A stretch of DNA of 64,000 nucleotides, from contig NZ_LYXZ01000033.1 in the NCBI RefSeq assembly GCF_001676615.1, positions 86,400 through 150,399 of the forward strand, given 5' to 3'. The notes below the pieces were generated by a model that saw only the letters and a list, made by a program, of their open reading frames with translations, was not told where the DNA came from and did not search any database. The stretch's first letter is position 1, and every line of letters begins with the position of its first letter. The stretch comes from Labrys sp. WJW (GTDB lineage: Bacteria; Pseudomonadota; Alphaproteobacteria; Rhizobiales; Labraceae). Below, piece after piece: positions 59,913-64,000 of this stretch. The translations under genes and the position numbers were made by a program.

Positions 59913-59963
59913 TAGTCGTGCCTTGCTCGTCCCGGCCGAACCGTTTGAACTCAGGAGCCGCAC

Positions 59964-60842
59964 GTGACGGACACCATGCAACCCTCCATGGCCATCGGCC
60001 GGCAGCGCAGGCTGAGGCCGCTTTCGGCCTATCCGTCGCTGCTGGCGGTTCCGGCCGTGCTGCTGCTGATCCTCGCCATGGGCTATCCCCTGGCGACGGT
60101 GGTGGTGCGCAGTTTCGCCGAACCGAGTTGGGGCCTGCAGAACTATGTCTGGTTCTTCTCCACGCCGGCGAACCTCACCGTGCTGGCCCGCACCTTCTCC
60201 ATCGCCGCCTGGGTCACGCTGGTCTGCGTGATCGCGGCCTATCCCTATGCCTATCTGATGACGGCTGTCGGGCCGAAATGGCGGCTGGTGCTCATTCTGT
60301 GCGTGCTGGTGCCGTTCTGGGTCAGCGGCGTGGTGCGCACGCTCGCCTGGGTCGTGCTCCTGCAGGATTCCGGCGTGATCAACACGGCGCTCCAGGCGGT
60401 CGGCCTCGACGGCATCAAGCTGATCCGTACGCCGCTCGGCGTGGTCATCGGCATGGCGCAGGTGCTGCTGCCCTTCATGATCCTGCCGCTCTATTCGGTG
60501 ATGCGCAGCATCGACCTGCGCCTGATCCAGGCGGCGCGCAGCCTCGGCGCCAACCCTGTCAGGGCCTTCTGGCAGATCTACCTGCCCTTGTCGCTGCCCG
60601 GCGTCTTCGCCGGCGCCATCATCGTCTTCATCCTCTCGCTCGGCTTCTACATCACCCCGGCCTTGCTGGGCGGGCCGCGCAGCACCATGCTCTCCACCTT
60701 GGTGCAGAACCAGGTGCTGAGCCTGCTGGCCTGGGGCCGCGGCGGCGCCATGGGCGTGATCCTGCTGGTGGCGACCTTCCTGCTGCTCGCCATCGCCGCG
60801 CCCTTGATGCGCCAACGCCACAAGCAGGCGTCGAGGAGCTGA
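59964..60842 (+). CDS. potH: Polyamine-type ABC transporter permease 1
   Basis: A 292-residue inner-membrane permease with six helices. The EAA-type loop is AARSLGANPVRAFWQIYLPLSLPGV. The start is GTG at 59964 with AGGAG 6 nt upstream. It matches the PotB/PotH subunit that imports polyamines. Its stop is 2 bp before the second permease. Confidence 0.9.
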   Translation: MTDTMQPSMAIGRQRRLRPLSAYPSLLAVPAVLLLILAMGYPLATVVVRSFAEPSWGLQNYVWFFSTPANLTVLARTFSIAAWVTLVCVIAAYPYAYLMTAVGPKWRLVLILCVLVPFWVSGVVRTLAWVVLLQDSGVINTALQAVGLDGIKLIRTPLGVVIGMAQVLLPFMILPLYSVMRSIDLRLIQAARSLGANPVRAFWQIYLPLSLPGVFAGAIIVFILSLGFYITPALLGGPRSTMLSTLVQNQVLSLLAWGRGGAMGVILLVATFLLLAIAAPLMRQRHKQASRS

Positions 60843-60844
60843 CG

Positions 60845-61627
60845 ATGAAACCGCTGCGTCTCTTCCTCGCCCTCTTCTGCCTGCTGGTCGCGATCTGGCT
60901 GGTGCTGCCGACACTGGTTATCATCCCGATGTCGTTCAACCAGAACAAGTCGCTGGCCTTTCCACCCTCCGGCTTCTCCTGGCAGTGGTACGAGAACTTC
61001 CTCACCAATCCGGACTGGTCGTCCAGCTTCGTCAACTCGCTGCGCATCGCCACCATCGTCGCCATCATCGCCACGCTGATCGGCACGCTCGCCGCCCTCG
61101 GCCTCAGCCGCATGAAGCATGCGGGCGGCGGCATCCTGCGCGCCCTCCTCATCACGCCGATGGTGGTGCCGGGCGTGGTGCTGGCGGTGGGGATCTATTC
61201 GGTCTACCTCACCTATAAGCTGGTCGGCACGGATCTGGGCTTCGTCATCGCCCACACCATGCTGGCGATTCCCTTCGTGCTGATCGCCGTCTCCGCGAGC
61301 CTGGAGATGTTCGACGTCAGGCTCGAAAAGGCGGCGGCCAGCCTCGGCGCCAACCGCTTCACCACCTTCCGCACCATCACGCTGCCGCTGATCGCGCCCG
61401 GCATCCTGTCGGGCCTGCTCTTTGCCTTCGTGACCTCCTTCGACGAGATCATCGTCGCGCTGTTCATCACCAATCCCTACCTGAAGACGCTGCCGGTGCA
61501 GATCTTCACCTCCATCACCCGCGACGCCGACCCCACGGTCGCCGCGGTGGGAACCATCGTCTTCCTTGCCACGACACTGCTGATCGCCGCCGGCCTCCTT
61601 CTCGGCGCGCGCTCGAAGAGGAGCTGA
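60845..61627 (+). CDS. potI: Polyamine-type ABC transporter permease 2
   Basis: A 260-residue permease with six helices. The EAA loop is KAAASLGANRFTTFRTITLPLI. It pairs with the preceding permease as PotC/PotI. It starts 2 bp after the previous stop and ends 1 bp before the ATPase start. Confidence 0.9.
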   Translation: MKPLRLFLALFCLLVAIWLVLPTLVIIPMSFNQNKSLAFPPSGFSWQWYENFLTNPDWSSSFVNSLRIATIVAIIATLIGTLAALGLSRMKHAGGGILRALLITPMVVPGVVLAVGIYSVYLTYKLVGTDLGFVIAHTMLAIPFVLIAVSASLEMFDVRLEKAAASLGANRFTTFRTITLPLIAPGILSGLLFAFVTSFDEIIVALFITNPYLKTLPVQIFTSITRDADPTVAAVGTIVFLATTLLIAAGLLLGARSKRS

Positions 61628-61628
61628 G

Positions 61629-62774
<1,146 letters not shown>

Positions 62775-62846
62775 GTTTTTTCTGCAATCCATTCGTCGCC
62801 GGAAACCGGCATCATCATTCATTTCCTTACGCACGAGACCCCCATC

Positions 62847-64000
62847 ATGGACGTCAAGACCAACGGCAACATCTCGTTCTGGTATGCCGATATCGGCGGC
62901 GTGCCCGGCTATCGCCCGGCGCTGCCGGGTGACCGCAGCGCCGATGTCTGCATCGTCGGCGGCGGCTTCACCGGGCTGTGGACGTCCTATTATCTGAAGC
63001 AGGCCAATCCCGGCCTCAACATTATCGTGGTCGAGAAGGAATTCGCCGGCTTCGGCGCCTCCGGGCGCAATGGCGGCTGGCTTTCGGGGGGCTTCGGCTG
63101 GTCGCGCGAGAAATATCTGAAGACCTCCTCGCGCGGCGCGGTGGTCGACATGGAAGCGGCGATGCACGGCTCGGTGAACGAGGTGATCGCCGTGACCGAG
63201 CGCGAAGGCATCGACGCCGACGTCCGCCGCAACGACACGCTGACGGTGGCGGTCAACCAGGCCCAACTCGGCCGCATCCGCAAATCCTACGACTACGAAA
63301 AAGGCTGGAGCGTTCCCGACGCACGCATAAGCCTGATCGGCCGCGAGGAGATGCGCAAGCGCATCGAGATCCACAATGTCGAGGGCGCCCTGGTGCATCA
63401 CGACACCGCCCGCGTGCAGCCGGCCAAGCTGGTGCGGGGCCTCGCCGCCGTGGTCGAGCGCCTGGGTGTGTCGATCTACGAGCAGACCGAAGTGACCCGT
63501 ATCGAGAAGGGCGCGGTGACCACCAAGCGCGGCACCGTGCGCGCGCCGATCATCATCAGGGCGACGGAGGGCTTCACCGCCGGCATTCCCGGCTTCGAGC
63601 GCCTGTGGATCCCGATGAACAGCGCCATCCTGATGACCGAGCCCCTCAGCGAGGAGCAATGGAGCCGGATCGGGTGGAACGGCTACGAGCTCCTGGGCGA
63701 TGCCACCCACGGCTATTGCTATGCCCAGCGCACGCGCGAGGGCCGCATCGCCATGGGCGGGCGCGGCGTGCCCTATCGCTACGGCTCGGCCACCGACAAT
63801 CGCGGGCAGACCCAGGCCGAGACCATCGCCCAGCTCTACGCCATCCTGATGCGCCATTTGCCCCAGACCAAGGGGTTGAAGATGGACCATGCCTGGTGCG
63901 GCGTGCTCGGTGTGCCGCGCGACTGGTGCACCACCGTCGGCCTCGACCGCAAGAACGGCATCGGCTGGGCCGGCGGGTTTTTGGGGCCGGGGGGCTCCCC
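62847..64000 (+). CDS. FAD-dependent oxidoreductase (partial, truncated by window edge)
   Basis: At least 384 residues; the stop lies outside. The N-terminal FAD motif is DVCIVGGGFTGLWTSYYLK, followed by VVEKEFAGFGASGRNGGWL. This GASGRNGG block is seen in DadA-like enzymes such as gamma-glutamylputrescine oxidase (PuuB). In this operon it probably oxidises a polyamine or derivative imported by the transporter. It starts 72 bp after the ATPase. Confidence 0.85.
   Translation, partial: MDVKTNGNISFWYADIGGVPGYRPALPGDRSADVCIVGGGFTGLWTSYYLKQANPGLNIIVVEKEFAGFGASGRNGGWLSGGFGWSREKYLKTSSRGAVVDMEAAMHGSVNEVIAVTEREGIDADVRRNDTLTVAVNQAQLGRIRKSYDYEKGWSVPDARISLIGREEMRKRIEIHNVEGALVHHDTARVQPAKLVRGLAAVVERLGVSIYEQTEVTRIEKGAVTTKRGTVRAPIIIRATEGFTAGIPGFERLWIPMNSAILMTEPLSEEQWSRIGWNGYELLGDATHGYCYAQRTREGRIAMGGRGVPYRYGSATDNRGQTQAETIAQLYAILMRHLPQTKGLKMDHAWCGVLGVPRDWCTTVGLDRKNGIGWAGGFLGPGGS

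Overview
The window is about 64 kb of GC-rich chromosomal DNA from an alphaproteobacterium, most likely order Hyphomicrobiales (Rhizobiales). The evidence is conserved gene order (argH-lptM-lysA; envC-ctpA; sdhCDAB; ffh-rpsP-rimM-trmD-rplS), an Omp19/AprI-type lipoprotein and a GAAC-N7-GAAC LexA-type box. Genus cannot be assigned from sequence alone.

Layout. 1-12.7 kb: end of argH, lptM, lysA, small secreted proteins, a homocysteine S-methyltransferase, the envC-ctpA cell-wall pair, a YqaA/DedA membrane protein, dsbB, an FAD oxidoreductase, a DUF393 protein with an orphan modC, and a YkvA-like protein. 12.9-16.9 kb: sdhCDAB, with an AT-rich foreign-looking gene wedged between sdhA and sdhB. 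16.9-31 kb: a nucleotidyltransferase, Omp19-like lipoprotein, fatty-acid desaturase with a divergent XRE regulator, hydrolase, hisN, a YhaN/YhaO-type ATPase-nuclease pair, a DUF1993 protein and glutaminase. 31.3-36.2 kb: the ffh-rpsP-rimM-HAD-trmD-rplS translation cluster. 36.2-40.9 kb: two tandem oligopeptide-binding proteins and a VOC protein. 41.0 kb: tRNA-Leu(CAA), target of a 14.3 kb genomic island ending at 55,394. 55.5-64 kb: SDR, alpha/beta hydrolase, then a polyamine-type operon (XRE-cupin regulator, binding protein, two permeases, ATPase, FAD oxidoreductase running off the end).

The island is the accessory centre. It has a P4-type integrase, att repeats at both ends and matched GGTGGTA arm repeats. 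Its cargo is a Type I restriction operon (hsdR-hsdM-hsdS) whose HsdS carries two near-identical target-recognition domains, an Mrr-type nuclease, and a module preceded by a LexA-type box. The first gene of that module ends in DDDDDIPF, the C-terminal tip of single-strand-binding protein. An AlpA-like factor, a winged-helix protein and two overlapping small genes follow. Last comes an opposing two-gene unit of an ABC-type ATPase with an unfamiliar N-terminal domain and an HNH nuclease, which resembles a Septu-like defence system.

The core genome is also rich in intergenic palindromes. Seven 78-107 bp elements share one architecture while their stems differ by compensating changes, and six of the seven sit just downstream of stop codons. 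A separate long cruciform lies inside the rpsP-rimM transcript.
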